DNA of 64,000 bases from Daejeonella sp. Lineage in GTDB: Bacteria; Bacteroidota; Bacteroidia; Sphingobacteriales; Sphingobacteriaceae. Location: positions 16,926 through 80,925 of the forward strand of contig NZ_JAUXXZ010000035.1 of NCBI RefSeq assembly GCF_030684675.1, written 5' to 3'. The position numbers and the translations under genes were made by a program. This document shows positions 1 through 9,202 of this stretch, one piece after another. How positions within the stretch are numbered: the stretch's first letter is position 1; every line of letters begins with the position of its first letter. The notes beneath the pieces were generated by a model. It worked only from the letters and a program-made list of their open reading frames with translations, searched no databases and was not told the origin of the DNA.

Positions 1-563
1 GCTGCCATACCTGCCCATAGACCTCTGGCTTCTTTAGCTTTAAATTTCCGTACAAGTGATGTTGCAGAACGCAAAGCATTCAGGCCAAATGCAGCCATAT
101 CTAAGGGATGCTTTGGCAAATTCAAAGGTCTCAGTAAATCCTTCACCAAGCCGGGCCAGCTTTTGACCAGCGGGTTTAACAAATTGCTATAGGTTTCCTT
201 GTCAATCCCAAGAGTTTCGGCGGTATTGTCTACACTTCCGTTCAGTGCTGCCGAAGTTCCATCATCAAACGGATGGGCTGCTGCCACCCCCGGATAAATA
301 TATTCGAGTCCGTGTTGCTCAAGTGGCAAGGAATTAAAAAAAGGAGAACCAGCTGCCAATGGATGAATCGCAGAACAGATATCATGTACAAATCCGGGCA
401 AAGTGAGTTCTGCAGATCTTAATCCTCCTCCTAGTGAATCCTTTGCCTCCAGGATCAGAACAGAAAGTCCGGCCTGTTGTAAGGTAATTGCTGCTGACAA
501 ACCATTTGGGCCTGAACCTATAACAATTGCATCAAATTCAGAACTGACATTTACTCGTCTCAT
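1..563 (-). CDS. FAD/NAD(P)-dependent oxidoreductase, phytoene desaturase-like (3' end outside window)
   Basis: The reverse strand reads open from an ATG at 561-563 to the left edge, giving about 187 residues of the N-terminal part. A dinucleotide-binding Rossmann motif, IVIGSGPNGLSAA, sits near residues 13-25. It is followed by an ILEAKDSLGGGLRS stretch, the second conserved block of CrtI/PYROXD2-type amine-oxidase-fold flavoproteins. These enzymes oxidise or isomerise hydrophobic substrates with bound FAD. The substrate cannot be told from this fragment. No carotenoid genes are adjacent, so a role in pigment synthesis is not supported. The catalytic C-terminal half lies outside the window. 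Confidence 0.8.
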   Translation of the reverse strand, partial: MRRVNVSSEFDAIVIGSGPNGLSAAITLQQAGLSVLILEAKDSLGGGLRSAELTLPGFVHDICSAIHPLAAGSPFFNSLPLEQHGLEYIYPGVAAAHPFDDGTSAALNGSVDNTAETLGIDKETYSNLLNPLVKSWPGLVKDLLRPLNLPKHPLDMAAFGLNALRSATSLVRKFKAKEARGLWAGMA

Positions 564-773
564 TTTAGATGAATATCATCATTCTGGACTAAAAAACATA
601 ATAATACCCTAAATATGAGGAATCATATCAAACTTTAATTTATAGATGGCTGAAGTAAAAAAACAGACAGATTTTACCATTTAGCAATTACAAAAGCAAT
701 AGACCTTTCCTTAAATAAATACATCATCCGAAATTGTAAAGAATCCTTATTTTCGAAAGCAAAACCGTATAAC

Positions 774-1232
774 ATGAATTCAAAAATAGATTTAATCAGA
801 AAAACAAGGTTCAAAGCATTGGAAATTATCAACGGACTAAGTATTCCGGAATTAAATAAAATTCCCGAAGGATTCAACAATAATATTATCTGGCATCTGG
901 GACATCTGATCGCTGCCCAGGAAGGAATATTTTACCTTCGGGGCAAACTTGAACTTAATGTAGAACAGGAGTTTTTCAATTCATTCAAGAATGGTTCAAG
1001 ACCTGATCGTGAGATTCTTGCTGAAGAGCTTGAAAACATTAAATCCCTACTTTTCAGTAGTCTGGATCAGTTTGAATCAGACCTGGGGAAAAATGTCTTT
1101 CATAATTATCCTGCATGGACTACCAGTATGGGAATAGAAATCAATTCTATTGAAGATGCATTAAACTTTTTGCCATTTCATGAAGGACTTCACCTGAGTT
1201 ATATTATGGTGTATAAACGTATGATTTTCTAA
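774..1232 (+). CDS. DinB family protein
   Basis: A 152-residue protein of the DinB/YfiT four-helix-bundle family, whose members are metal-binding and often act as thiol-dependent S-transferases or have unknown roles. The expected metal-ligand histidines are visible: HLGHL near residues 41-45 and HEGLHLSYI near 136-144, the usual one-plus-two pattern. Length is normal for the family. It stands alone, divergent from the flavoprotein on its left and convergent with the antiporter on its right, 3 bp away. The substrate is unknown. Confidence 0.8.
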   Translation: MNSKIDLIRKTRFKALEIINGLSIPELNKIPEGFNNNIIWHLGHLIAAQEGIFYLRGKLELNVEQEFFNSFKNGSRPDREILAEELENIKSLLFSSLDQFESDLGKNVFHNYPAWTTSMGIEINSIEDALNFLPFHEGLHLSYIMVYKRMIF

Positions 1233-1235
1233 TAC

Positions 1236-3395
1236 TTATTTCTTAAATATCCTTTTAAGATTTAGAGCTGATTTCCCAACTGTACTTATTTTATCGGCAA
1301 TAGATTCGATAACATAAGGATCAACCTGTTCAATATTATTCATATTTATACCCTGATCAAGCTGTTTTGGATAAACAATCAAGAAACTGTTGGAATTGAA
1401 ATATGTTCCTAAATAGTAAGGTAATTTCTCTAAATAATTGTTGTATGAAATATGCCCCTTTCGGGAAGTAATCACGACAAAAAAATCATTTGGTTTCAGC
1501 TCTCTGCTGAAGATTAAAAAATCTTCCCAGTTATCAAATTCGCTATATGACACACTAATCTGGCTCTTTGCCTTCTGATGGGCACTTTTAATTTCCGACA
1601 AGGTACCAGGTGTTGCATAGAACCAAATCGGAATTCCGGCAGATATGGCAACAATTGATAATTTGTTTAACCAATGAAAGAAACCAGGCTCCTGCTCAGC
1701 ATTTTTAGAAACAAGTACGAGCATCCTTTTTAATGTATTAAATGGCTGTGCTGGTTTGTAGATATAAATAGTTTCAGGAATTTTATTGAACAATTCTTCA
1801 GTTGTAGAGCCAAAAAACTTGTTTTGATCTGATTTATGATGAAGGCCAATTAGAATATCTGTAATCTTATGTTCCTTAATCGTATAAATAATACCATGGC
1901 TGATATTAATATCGTATCGGGTAAGTGGATGAATAGTGTTCTCAGTTGCCGCAGCATGCATGATTGCCTTTTCCAATACTTTTTCAGGCTTTACTTGAGT
2001 ATTGCTATCTGACCATTCATCATCCGTAACATGAAGTGCATAAACAGGAACTGAACTCTTTGAAGGTTTAAGCATTAAACCAAAATCAACCAGTTCATTT
2101 ACCGAATCAGGATATGCCAGGGAAATCAGGATTTTTTCCTCTCCCAAATCAGAATCGCTACTATCCGATTCATTGATTAGTGCCAGACGTCTTGAAGCTT
2201 TTTCAACCACAAATGAACTGACTGCACAACTTACCAGAATTAACAGAATCGTACCGTTAAGCACATCCTCGTTCAATAATCGTATCGGTTCACCTGAACT
2301 CGTTTCACCAATAATAATGTTATAACCTACCAGAATAATAGCTAAAGTTGCAGCAGCATGGCTAGAGCTTAATCCAAAAATAAGTCTCCCCTCCTCAGAT
2401 GTTAGCTTAAAAGCCTTCTGAGTTATTACTGCTGCGAGATATTTGGCTAAAATGGCCACAAAAATGATCACTCCTGCAACTTTCAGTGCTCCCCAGCCAT
2501 TGACCAGAACACTTATATCAACCAGCATTCCTACACTGATCAAAAAAAACGGGATAAAAATTGCATTCCCAACAAAGTCAATACGATTCATCAATGGAGA
2601 GGAATGAGGTACAAATTTGTTAAGTACCAAACCCGAAAAAAAAGCCCCGATTATGGCTTCTAGTCCGGCTGCTTCCGCCAGAAAAGAAGCCAAAAAAACC
2701 ATAGCTAACACAAAAATATATTGAGAAACACTATCGTCATAATGCTTAAAAAACCACCTCGTTATCATCGGAAATACAAAAAATACAATAGACACAAATG
2801 CTGCTGTTGAAATTATCAACTGCAGCCAGAAGCTTAAAGAAACTTCTTCCTTCGTTACCCCTGAAATACCAGCAAGTATAAGCAAGGCAAGAATGTCGGT
2901 AATCATTGTCCCACCGATTGTTAGTGTCACTGCCCGGTTTTTTGCAATTCCATATTTACTGGCAATGGGATATGAAACCAATGTATGTGTTGAAAACATA
3001 CTTGCAAGCAACATTGATGAGAGAAAACTATATCCTAATATGTAGTAACTAGCCATAATTCCGAGAACGAATGGCAATAAAAACGTAAGTAAACCAAAGA
3101 ACAATATTTTAGTTCTGTTCTTCTTAAATTCTACCAGATCTATTTCAAGACCAGCAAGAAACATGATATATAATAACCCTACAGTACCAAATAAAACAAT
3201 ACTGCTATCCCTTCTCAGGAGATCTAATCCATAAGGACCTACAATAACACCGGCAAGTATAAGCCCTATGATATGAGGTACCTTAATCTTATTGAATAAA
3301 ATCGGAGCAAATAATATGATGAAAAGAACCAGGGAAAATATAATTACCGGGTTCCTTAATGGTAATGAAAGATCGAGAGCTGATAATATAAGCAT
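1236..3395 (-). CDS. CPA2-family cation:proton antiporter with C-terminal cytoplasmic domain
   Basis: A 719-residue membrane protein. Residues 1 to about 400 form roughly 12 hydrophobic segments of the Na+/H+ exchanger (KefB/CPA2) type, with glycine-rich half-helices such as GLEAIIGAFFSGLVLNK. Residues from about 410 to the end are soluble and resemble one or two universal-stress-protein-like folds (ILISLAYPDSVNELVDFG and RMLVLVSKNAEQ). This arrangement is common in Bacteroidota antiporters and lacks the RCK domain of KefC. It should exchange K+ or Na+ for protons in the inner membrane. It lies 8 bp downstream of the lipoprotein gene on the same strand, so the two are probably co-transcribed. 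Confidence 0.85.
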   Translation of the reverse strand: MLILSALDLSLPLRNPVIIFSLVLFIILFAPILFNKIKVPHIIGLILAGVIVGPYGLDLLRRDSSIVLFGTVGLLYIMFLAGLEIDLVEFKKNRTKILFFGLLTFLLPFVLGIMASYYILGYSFLSSMLLASMFSTHTLVSYPIASKYGIAKNRAVTLTIGGTMITDILALLILAGISGVTKEEVSLSFWLQLIISTAAFVSIVFFVFPMITRWFFKHYDDSVSQYIFVLAMVFLASFLAEAAGLEAIIGAFFSGLVLNKFVPHSSPLMNRIDFVGNAIFIPFFLISVGMLVDISVLVNGWGALKVAGVIIFVAILAKYLAAVITQKAFKLTSEEGRLIFGLSSSHAAATLAIILVGYNIIIGETSSGEPIRLLNEDVLNGTILLILVSCAVSSFVVEKASRRLALINESDSSDSDLGEEKILISLAYPDSVNELVDFGLMLKPSKSSVPVYALHVTDDEWSDSNTQVKPEKVLEKAIMHAAATENTIHPLTRYDINISHGIIYTIKEHKITDILIGLHHKSDQNKFFGSTTEELFNKIPETIYIYKPAQPFNTLKRMLVLVSKNAEQEPGFFHWLNKLSIVAISAGIPIWFYATPGTLSEIKSAHQKAKSQISVSYSEFDNWEDFLIFSRELKPNDFFVVITSRKGHISYNNYLEKLPYYLGTYFNSNSFLIVYPKQLDQGINMNNIEQVDPYVIESIADKISTVGKSALNLKRIFKK

Positions 3396-3403
3396 ATCAA
3401 ATT

Positions 3404-3991
3404 TTAAAGGGTATTTATTTTAGATAATCCGACTGAGTAGATAATTTTACAATTACCTCCCTGATTAATTTCTCTGATCCCTTCCATCTTACTATCAGAA
3501 ATTTGATTGAGCTGAATGTTCATGCTTGTTAAGAGATTACCCTCCTGCTGCCTTGACTGGACTGTCAGGCCGGTTTCGGTGTATACTCCCAGGTACACTC
3601 TGCTTATGCTGTTTTTAGACATTACCTTAACAACTACTCTGTTATTATGATAAGCAATATTCCATCGCTCAGTTTTAGTATCTCCAAGAGCTGAACCTTC
3701 ACAACTGGTTTCAATACACTTCATAATCACAGTCCAGTTTCCAATCAGCTTTGAATTATAAATTCCGGTTGTGTCACCAATATGCTCCAAACTATCTAAA
3801 AGCTGTTCACGGCTACTAAGATCAATGTCTCTGGAAATAAGCTGCTGCTCAAATATCTTTAATTCTTCCTCCTTCTGTGTAACTTTCAATTCCCGCAATT
3901 TAAGCTGATTAGAACCTTCCTTGTTACCACAAGCTATAAGAAATGAAATAATTAAAATAAAGCTGATCAAATGTGATTTTAACATTGACAT
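3404..3991 (-). CDS. Hypothetical lipoprotein with N-terminal coiled coil
   Basis: A 195-residue protein not recognised as a named family. A signal peptide ends in a lipobox (FLIACG, Cys about 21), so it is probably lipid-anchored. Residues about 30-70 are charged and heptad-like (LKLRELKVTQKEEELKIFEQ), suggesting a coiled coil. The C-terminal part is beta-rich and contains several cysteines. It lies just upstream of the antiporter gene in the same direction. No function can be assigned. Confidence 0.65.
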   Translation of the reverse strand: MSMLKSHLISFILIISFLIACGNKEGSNQLKLRELKVTQKEEELKIFEQQLISRDIDLSSREQLLDSLEHIGDTTGIYNSKLIGNWTVIMKCIETSCEGSALGDTKTERWNIAYHNNRVVVKVMSKNSISRVYLGVYTETGLTVQSRQQEGNLLTSMNIQLNQISDSKMEGIREINQGGNCKIIYSVGLSKINTL

Positions 3992-4189
3992 CCTGATTTA
4001 TTTGGTTTAAAAAATATTTCGATAACCCGAAAGTATCAGAAATTTTAAGCCCGGCCATATAAAAATATTAGAATACGATTTTAATATTTATACCTGAAGT
4101 AGGGAATATACGCCAAATTGAGCTAAAAAAAAAGGATAAATAAAATTTTAAAGATCCATCTCATAGTAGAAAATGGCTAACTTCCGAAA

Positions 4190-5032
4190 CTAAGGAAGCA
4201 ATGAAAGAGAATCAAGCGTGTGATATTTATGTTCGACTACCCGACCTTTTACATTAACAATCCTGAACCCCGAACTATCGGCTCCGAGTGGTCTTCCGAC
4301 AGGCCCGGTAGTGATCATTTCCAAATCACCAGCTTTTCCATACGAATTACGATGATAGTGGCCTGCAAAAACCTGTTTTACGCCATAATGCTTAAATAAT
4401 TCAAGATACATTTTGCGGCGCTCAGTATTAATATTGAAATATTCGTCAGGTTCATTTTGATCTTTCAGGAAGAGTGAGTGGTGCATAAATACCATGATGT
4501 TTTTTGCTCCTGAATTTTTAGCCTTTTCTAAGATAATTCTTAACCAGGCTTCCTGTGCTGCGGCCTCGGCTGGCGCCAATGAAGGGTCTTTGATCAATGA
4601 TGAATTAATTATTATTCCAAGCATATTACCTGAACGGAAAGTATAGCGGTCCTCGCCAAAATGCTTTTTATAAAGTTCAAGACTGGCAGGAGTTGGAACA
4701 TTTTCGACATCATGATTGCCGGAAACGCTGTACAATTTAATTGAGGGATCCAGTTTAGCAGCAATCCGCTTATATTCTGCAATCTGTGCAAGATCACCGG
4801 GTTTGTTTACAAGATCGCCGCATATTATTACAAAAGCAGGTTTTAAACGGTTTGACTCAGCAATTGCCCTTTCCATGTTTACAGTTTCCCTGCTGAATTC
4901 CTTATTGGCATTAAAAAAACCAAATTGGGTATCTGCCATTTGAAAAAATGTATAGGGCTTTGATGAGCAGCCTGCTATCAATAAGAATAAAAGGATTGCA
5001 AGTATATGTCCGGGATAAAAAAATCTTTTCAT
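4190..5032 (-). CDS. Calcineurin-like metallophosphoesterase, lipoprotein
   Basis: A 280-residue protein with a lipobox (LIAGCSS, Cys22), so probably facing the periplasm. The metallophosphoesterase motifs occur in order: ADTQFG (D34), GDLVN (D73), GNHD (106-108), MHHS (184-185) and GHYH (H225, H227). The first motif, usually DxH, reads DTQ, as in CPPED1-like members that carry DPQ. It should hydrolyse phosphomonoesters or diesters with a two-metal centre. The substrate is unknown. It is monocistronic, with about 200 bp free on each side. Confidence 0.85.
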   Translation of the reverse strand: MKRFFYPGHILAILLFLLIAGCSSKPYTFFQMADTQFGFFNANKEFSRETVNMERAIAESNRLKPAFVIICGDLVNKPGDLAQIAEYKRIAAKLDPSIKLYSVSGNHDVENVPTPASLELYKKHFGEDRYTFRSGNMLGIIINSSLIKDPSLAPAEAAAQEAWLRIILEKAKNSGAKNIMVFMHHSLFLKDQNEPDEYFNINTERRKMYLELFKHYGVKQVFAGHYHRNSYGKAGDLEMITTGPVGRPLGADSSGFRIVNVKGRVVEHKYHTLDSLSLLP

Positions 5033-5252
5033 TTGTTAAATATCTCTATTCAATATGACTAAGCAAAACATTTATATGATCATTACGTTAAGTTTATGCT
5101 AAAAAACACGATGAATACGCAGAGAACATCTCTGAATGTGTTGATTTATCTGGAATTTAAAATATAACATCTAAGCATAGCAATAATTATGTGTTTATAT
5201 TCTGTTGACCTTAATTTCTTAACTTGCGCCTTCTAACCAAAACAAGATAAAA

Positions 5253-6431
5253 ATGAACGAAGTATATATCATCTCTGCGGTAAGAACTCCTATTGGAAGT
5301 TTTGGAGGCTCACTCTCAAGCCTTTCTGCGAGTACTTTGGGCGCTGCTGCAATCAAAGCTGCGGTTGAACGCGCAGGTATTAAAGCTGATCAGGTGCAGG
5401 AAGTATTTATGGGAAATGTTTTATCGGCAAATCTCGGACAGGCTCCTGCTACCCAGGCAGCAAAATTTGCGGGCTTACCTGATATACCGGCAACCACAAT
5501 CAACAAAGTATGCGCATCAGGAACCAAGGCAATTATGATAGCTGCCCAGAGTATTGCATTGGGAGAGAATGATATTGTTATTGCCGGCGGAATGGAAAGC
5601 ATGAGCAATGTGCCTTATTATCTGGATAAAGCAAGAAATGGCTATCGGCTGGGCAACGGACAGATCATTGACGGACTTGTAAAGGACGGCTTATGGGATG
5701 TTTATAATGATTATCACATGGGTTCTGCAGCAGAACTTTGCGCTACAGAATGTAATATCAGCCGTGAAGATCAGGATGCATTCACCATAGAATCATATAA
5801 ACGATCGCAATCAGCACAGGCAAACAGCAAATTTAAAAATGAGATCGTAGCTGTTGAAATAAAGGACCGAAAAGGGGAAATAAGCCTGATTGAGCATGAT
5901 GAAGAGATCAATGCCGTTAAATTTGACAAAATTCCTTCGCTAAAACCTGTATTTAAAAAGGATGGTACCGTAACAGCTGCAAATGCTTCCACTTTAAACG
6001 ATGGTGCGGCGGCTCTGGTACTCATGAGTAAAGCAAAGGCCGATGAATTGGGACTTAAGCCCTTAGCTAGGATTATATCCTACGCAGATGCCCAGCAGGC
6101 TCCCGAATGGTTTACAACTACACCATCGAAAGCAATTCCTAAAGCACTGGAGCGTGCCGGAATCAAGGCTTCAGATGTAGATTTTTACGAGATCAATGAA
6201 GCATTTTCAGTGGTTTCAGTAGCAAATAACCGAATTCTTCAACTTGATCCTGCTAAAGTTAACGTAAATGGAGGTGCCGTTTCAATGGGACATCCGCTTG
6301 GAGCATCGGGTGCACGAATTGTGGTTACCTTGCTGAATGTTCTTAAGCAAAATGGCGGAAAGATTGGTGTTGCCGGCATCTGTAACGGAGGTGGTGGAGC
6401 AAGTGCGATCATCATCGAAAATATGCAATAA
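5253..6431 (+). CDS. Acetyl-CoA C-acetyltransferase (thiolase)
   Basis: A 392-residue thiolase of normal length. The acylated cysteine lies in KVCASGTKA (C87). The C-terminal catalytic pair is in MGHPLGASG (H347) and ICNGGGGAS (C377), with NEAFSVV as the other conserved block. It condenses two acetyl-CoA to acetoacetyl-CoA or performs the reverse cleavage in the cytoplasm. No other beta-oxidation or PHB genes are adjacent, so direction and pathway are open. The next gene starts 6 bp after the stop, which suggests co-transcription. Confidence 0.93.
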   Translation: MNEVYIISAVRTPIGSFGGSLSSLSASTLGAAAIKAAVERAGIKADQVQEVFMGNVLSANLGQAPATQAAKFAGLPDIPATTINKVCASGTKAIMIAAQSIALGENDIVIAGGMESMSNVPYYLDKARNGYRLGNGQIIDGLVKDGLWDVYNDYHMGSAAELCATECNISREDQDAFTIESYKRSQSAQANSKFKNEIVAVEIKDRKGEISLIEHDEEINAVKFDKIPSLKPVFKKDGTVTAANASTLNDGAAALVLMSKAKADELGLKPLARIISYADAQQAPEWFTTTPSKAIPKALERAGIKASDVDFYEINEAFSVVSVANNRILQLDPAKVNVNGGAVSMGHPLGASGARIVVTLLNVLKQNGGKIGVAGICNGGGGASAIIIENMQ

Positions 6432-6437
6432 GAAATA

Positions 6438-7343
6438 ATGAGAATTCTTTTTATAATTTTCGGTTTGTTAGTTTTTACTTCGGGCAAAGCTAAGGCTCAG
6501 CATTCTGATAGTAATAAAAACAATCAGACCATGCTGAATCTTCAGGATAGTCTGCAGATTCTAAGTTATAAAATGATCAATGACAGCATTGAACCTGAAC
6601 GCTATAATGCCAATTATAAATTCATTAAAACCTTAGTCAATAGCTTAAAGACACCCTATTCTTTCAATTTTTCATTCGATTCACTAAAGACAATTTCAAT
6701 TCAGTCATCTTCGGATAAAAGATTCAGGATCTTCAGCTGGCATGTGATGAATAATGATGGCAGCTACCGTTACTATGGCACCATACAAATGAATAACCCT
6801 GATGGTAAGCTGCAAATGTTTCCGCTGGTTGATTATACTCCTGCAATAAAAAACAGCGCTGACACTATCACTACATCTGATAAGTGGTATGGCGCTCAGT
6901 ATTACCGTGTTATATCGGTTTTGAATAATGTTCAAACTCCTTATTATGTATTACTTGGCTGGAAAGGCAATACAGTCAGGTCAACTAAAAAAGTAATGGA
7001 AATCCTGTATTTCAAGGATGGTAAAGCCTATTTCGGGATGCCTGTATTCGACGGTGACAAAGAACAGCCCTTTAAAAAACGGGCAATCTTTGAGTACGAC
7101 CGTCGCGCATCGATGGTGCTAAACTATGAGCCATCAATAAGTACAGTGGTTTTCGACCATCTCGCCCCACCTGATCCCAAATTAAAGGGAAGATTTGAAC
7201 TCTATGGTCCTGATTTCTCATACGATGGTTACCGGCTTGTAAACTGCAGATGGAAATTTGTACAGGATCTGGAACTAAAAAATATGCCAACAGATCAGGA
7301 TGATAATTTCAATGACCCGAAGAAAATGAAAGGTAATAGATAG
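6438..7343 (+). CDS. Conserved secreted protein of unknown function
   Basis: A 301-residue protein with a Sec signal peptide ending near GKAKAQ (residue 21) and no lipobox. The mature part is rich in aromatic residues and predicted beta strands, with no catalytic motif I recognise. Proteins of this look are common in Bacteroidota and remain uncharacterised. It starts 6 bp after the thiolase stop, so it is probably co-expressed, though an exported protein is an odd partner for a cytosolic thiolase. Confidence 0.7.
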   Translation: MRILFIIFGLLVFTSGKAKAQHSDSNKNNQTMLNLQDSLQILSYKMINDSIEPERYNANYKFIKTLVNSLKTPYSFNFSFDSLKTISIQSSSDKRFRIFSWHVMNNDGSYRYYGTIQMNNPDGKLQMFPLVDYTPAIKNSADTITTSDKWYGAQYYRVISVLNNVQTPYYVLLGWKGNTVRSTKKVMEILYFKDGKAYFGMPVFDGDKEQPFKKRAIFEYDRRASMVLNYEPSISTVVFDHLAPPDPKLKGRFELYGPDFSYDGYRLVNCRWKFVQDLELKNMPTDQDDNFNDPKKMKGNR

Positions 7344-7733
7344 TTGACAATTGATAGTCATTGTTGTCCGGTTAAAATTAAATTTTTAGTCAAATGTGCC
7401 ATCTATGACTTTAAAATGAGAATTTATTATCGTTTTAAAAAGCATGCCCACCTGTTTTATCAAAATTATAGGATAAGCAAAATGAGGTTCAGCTTTCGCT
7501 GAATGACATGCACTTTTTTAGTATTTGAGAGATCCTGACCTTCGTCAGGATCGTAGTGCCTGAAAAGCCCTTTCATTAAAGATAGAAATTGATAGAAATC
7601 AGATTCCGGCGAAGGCCGTATTCTCCCTATTTCACCCCATGGGCTGTCACCAAAGGGAACCTCCTAAATCTTTAGGGAATTACATTTCAAGCTTTCACCG
7701 GACACTGGTGATTGATAGTTGACAATTAAACTC
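7344..7733. other. Gene-free stretch with small hairpins
   Basis: I see no gene here. It holds two short inverted repeats: TTCAGC-tttc-GCTGAA at 7488-7503, and GATCCTGAC-cttc-GTCAGGATC at 7531-7552, a 9-bp stem with a CTTC loop. Neither is followed by a clear T-run. The pair looks like intergenic REP-type sequence, but no second copy of the same sequence was found in the window. Confidence 0.4.
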
Positions 7734-7802
7734 ATAACTCGCACCAGATAACTGCTAACAGATAACAGGCAACAGATAACAGATAACAGATAACAGATAA
7801 CT
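7734..7802. repeat. Heptamer tandem repeat patch (ATAACAG-type)
   Basis: About ten consecutive seven-base units, drifting from ATAACTC and GCACCAG to five copies of ATAACAG. The last unit runs into the stop codon of the DUF819 gene. A related two-unit scrap (GTTGACA ATTGATA) occurs just after the preceding gene near 7343-7357, and again near 7711-7725. Confidence 0.85.
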
Positions 7803-9051
7803 ACGGCGATACCGCCTGCATCATCAATCCACAAACATAAGCACCGTAAGTACCAATTACATACCCGAATACCGCCAGCAATACTCCTACTGGTGCAAGG
7901 GAAGGGTGAAATGCACTGGCTATAACTGGAGCTGATGCCGGTCCGCCAATATTGGCCATACTACCAACCGCTGCAAAAAAGAAGGGTGTCTTTGTGATCT
8001 TGGCAGTAATCAATAAAAAAATCGCATGAATAAGTATCCAGACCAAGCCGATGAGCAGAATTCCCGGATTCCTGAAAATGGCCATCACATTCATTTGCAT
8101 CCCAATAGTAGCAATCAGAACATATAAGAGAACACTCCCTATCCTGGATGCTCCCGCTCCTTCCAGATTTCTCATTTTTGTGAACGAGAGTATCATTCCC
8201 AATGTGGTAGCAATGATAACCAGCCAGAAAAAACCAGATGTAAGGCTGAAGGTACTTAAATAAGGTGCATTGATTGTAACCCAGGGCGCAATCGTATCAG
8301 CTCCAAGATGAGCAATACCGGTAACCCCGAAACCGATTCCAAGAATCATAAGAATATCTTCCATTTTTGGAATCCTCATAATACTTAATTGATAGGCTTC
8401 AATCTTATCCTTTATTTCAGTAACCGACTGATCATCAGCCTTTAAAAATTGGTTAATCTTATTATTCTTTCCTGCTCCATATAACAGGAGTGCCATCCAT
8501 GTGTAACTAACAAATACGTCCAAAGCCACCATGGCTGAAAAAAGGTCTGTACTTGGCTTAAATATCTCAAACATAGCAGCCTGGTTAGCTCCCCCACCTA
8601 TCCAGGTGCCGGCGACCGTACTCAATCCCCTCCAAACCGCATCCGCTCCTTCTCCACCAACTATTTCAGGTGCAAATAAAGAAACAATCAACACAGCTAA
8701 TGGCCCACCGATTATTATACTGAATGAAGCTGTGATAAACATCAAACCGGCTTTCTTTCTTAATTTCCAAATTTCACTCAGATCAAGGCTTAGGGTAAAT
8801 AAAACCAAACTGGCAGGTAAAAGATACCTGGAAGCCATTGCATATAATCCGGATGAAGTACCGGAAATAATACCCGCAGAATTTAGAATACCCGGCAGAA
8901 AATAACAGAGCAATATTGGAGGAATAACCGAATAAAGTTTTTTGAAGAATGTCAGACCACTTTGAGAAGACCAGAATACTAATCCCAGAATACTCATTAA
9001 AATCCCCAGAACAACGGCATCATTCGTAATTAATGGAATTTCTTTGATCAT
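7801..9051 (-). CDS. DUF819 family membrane protein
   Basis: A 416-residue polytopic inner-membrane protein with about 10-12 hydrophobic segments. The WIGGGANQAAM and MANIGGPASAPVIASAF blocks are typical of DUF819 (YjcL-like) proteins. The family resembles secondary transporters but has no established substrate. It is divergent from the peptide transporter, with 151 bp of shared upstream sequence. Confidence 0.85.
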   Translation of the reverse strand: MIKEIPLITNDAVVLGILMSILGLVFWSSQSGLTFFKKLYSVIPPILLCYFLPGILNSAGIISGTSSGLYAMASRYLLPASLVLFTLSLDLSEIWKLRKKAGLMFITASFSIIIGGPLAVLIVSLFAPEIVGGEGADAVWRGLSTVAGTWIGGGANQAAMFEIFKPSTDLFSAMVALDVFVSYTWMALLLYGAGKNNKINQFLKADDQSVTEIKDKIEAYQLSIMRIPKMEDILMILGIGFGVTGIAHLGADTIAPWVTINAPYLSTFSLTSGFFWLVIIATTLGMILSFTKMRNLEGAGASRIGSVLLYVLIATIGMQMNVMAIFRNPGILLIGLVWILIHAIFLLITAKITKTPFFFAAVGSMANIGGPASAPVIASAFHPSLAPVGVLLAVFGYVIGTYGAYVCGLMMQAVSP

Positions 9052-9202
9052 TGAAAGGGATTTTATTTAGTACAATTAATATAAGTGGGCAATTTTAGTA
9101 AATTTTAATTATAATTGAACTTTTTACTCCTTTTTAACCAATTAAAGAGTAAGACCTTATCCAATTATAAATTCTAAACAATCAATTATTTTATTAAAAC
9201 GT

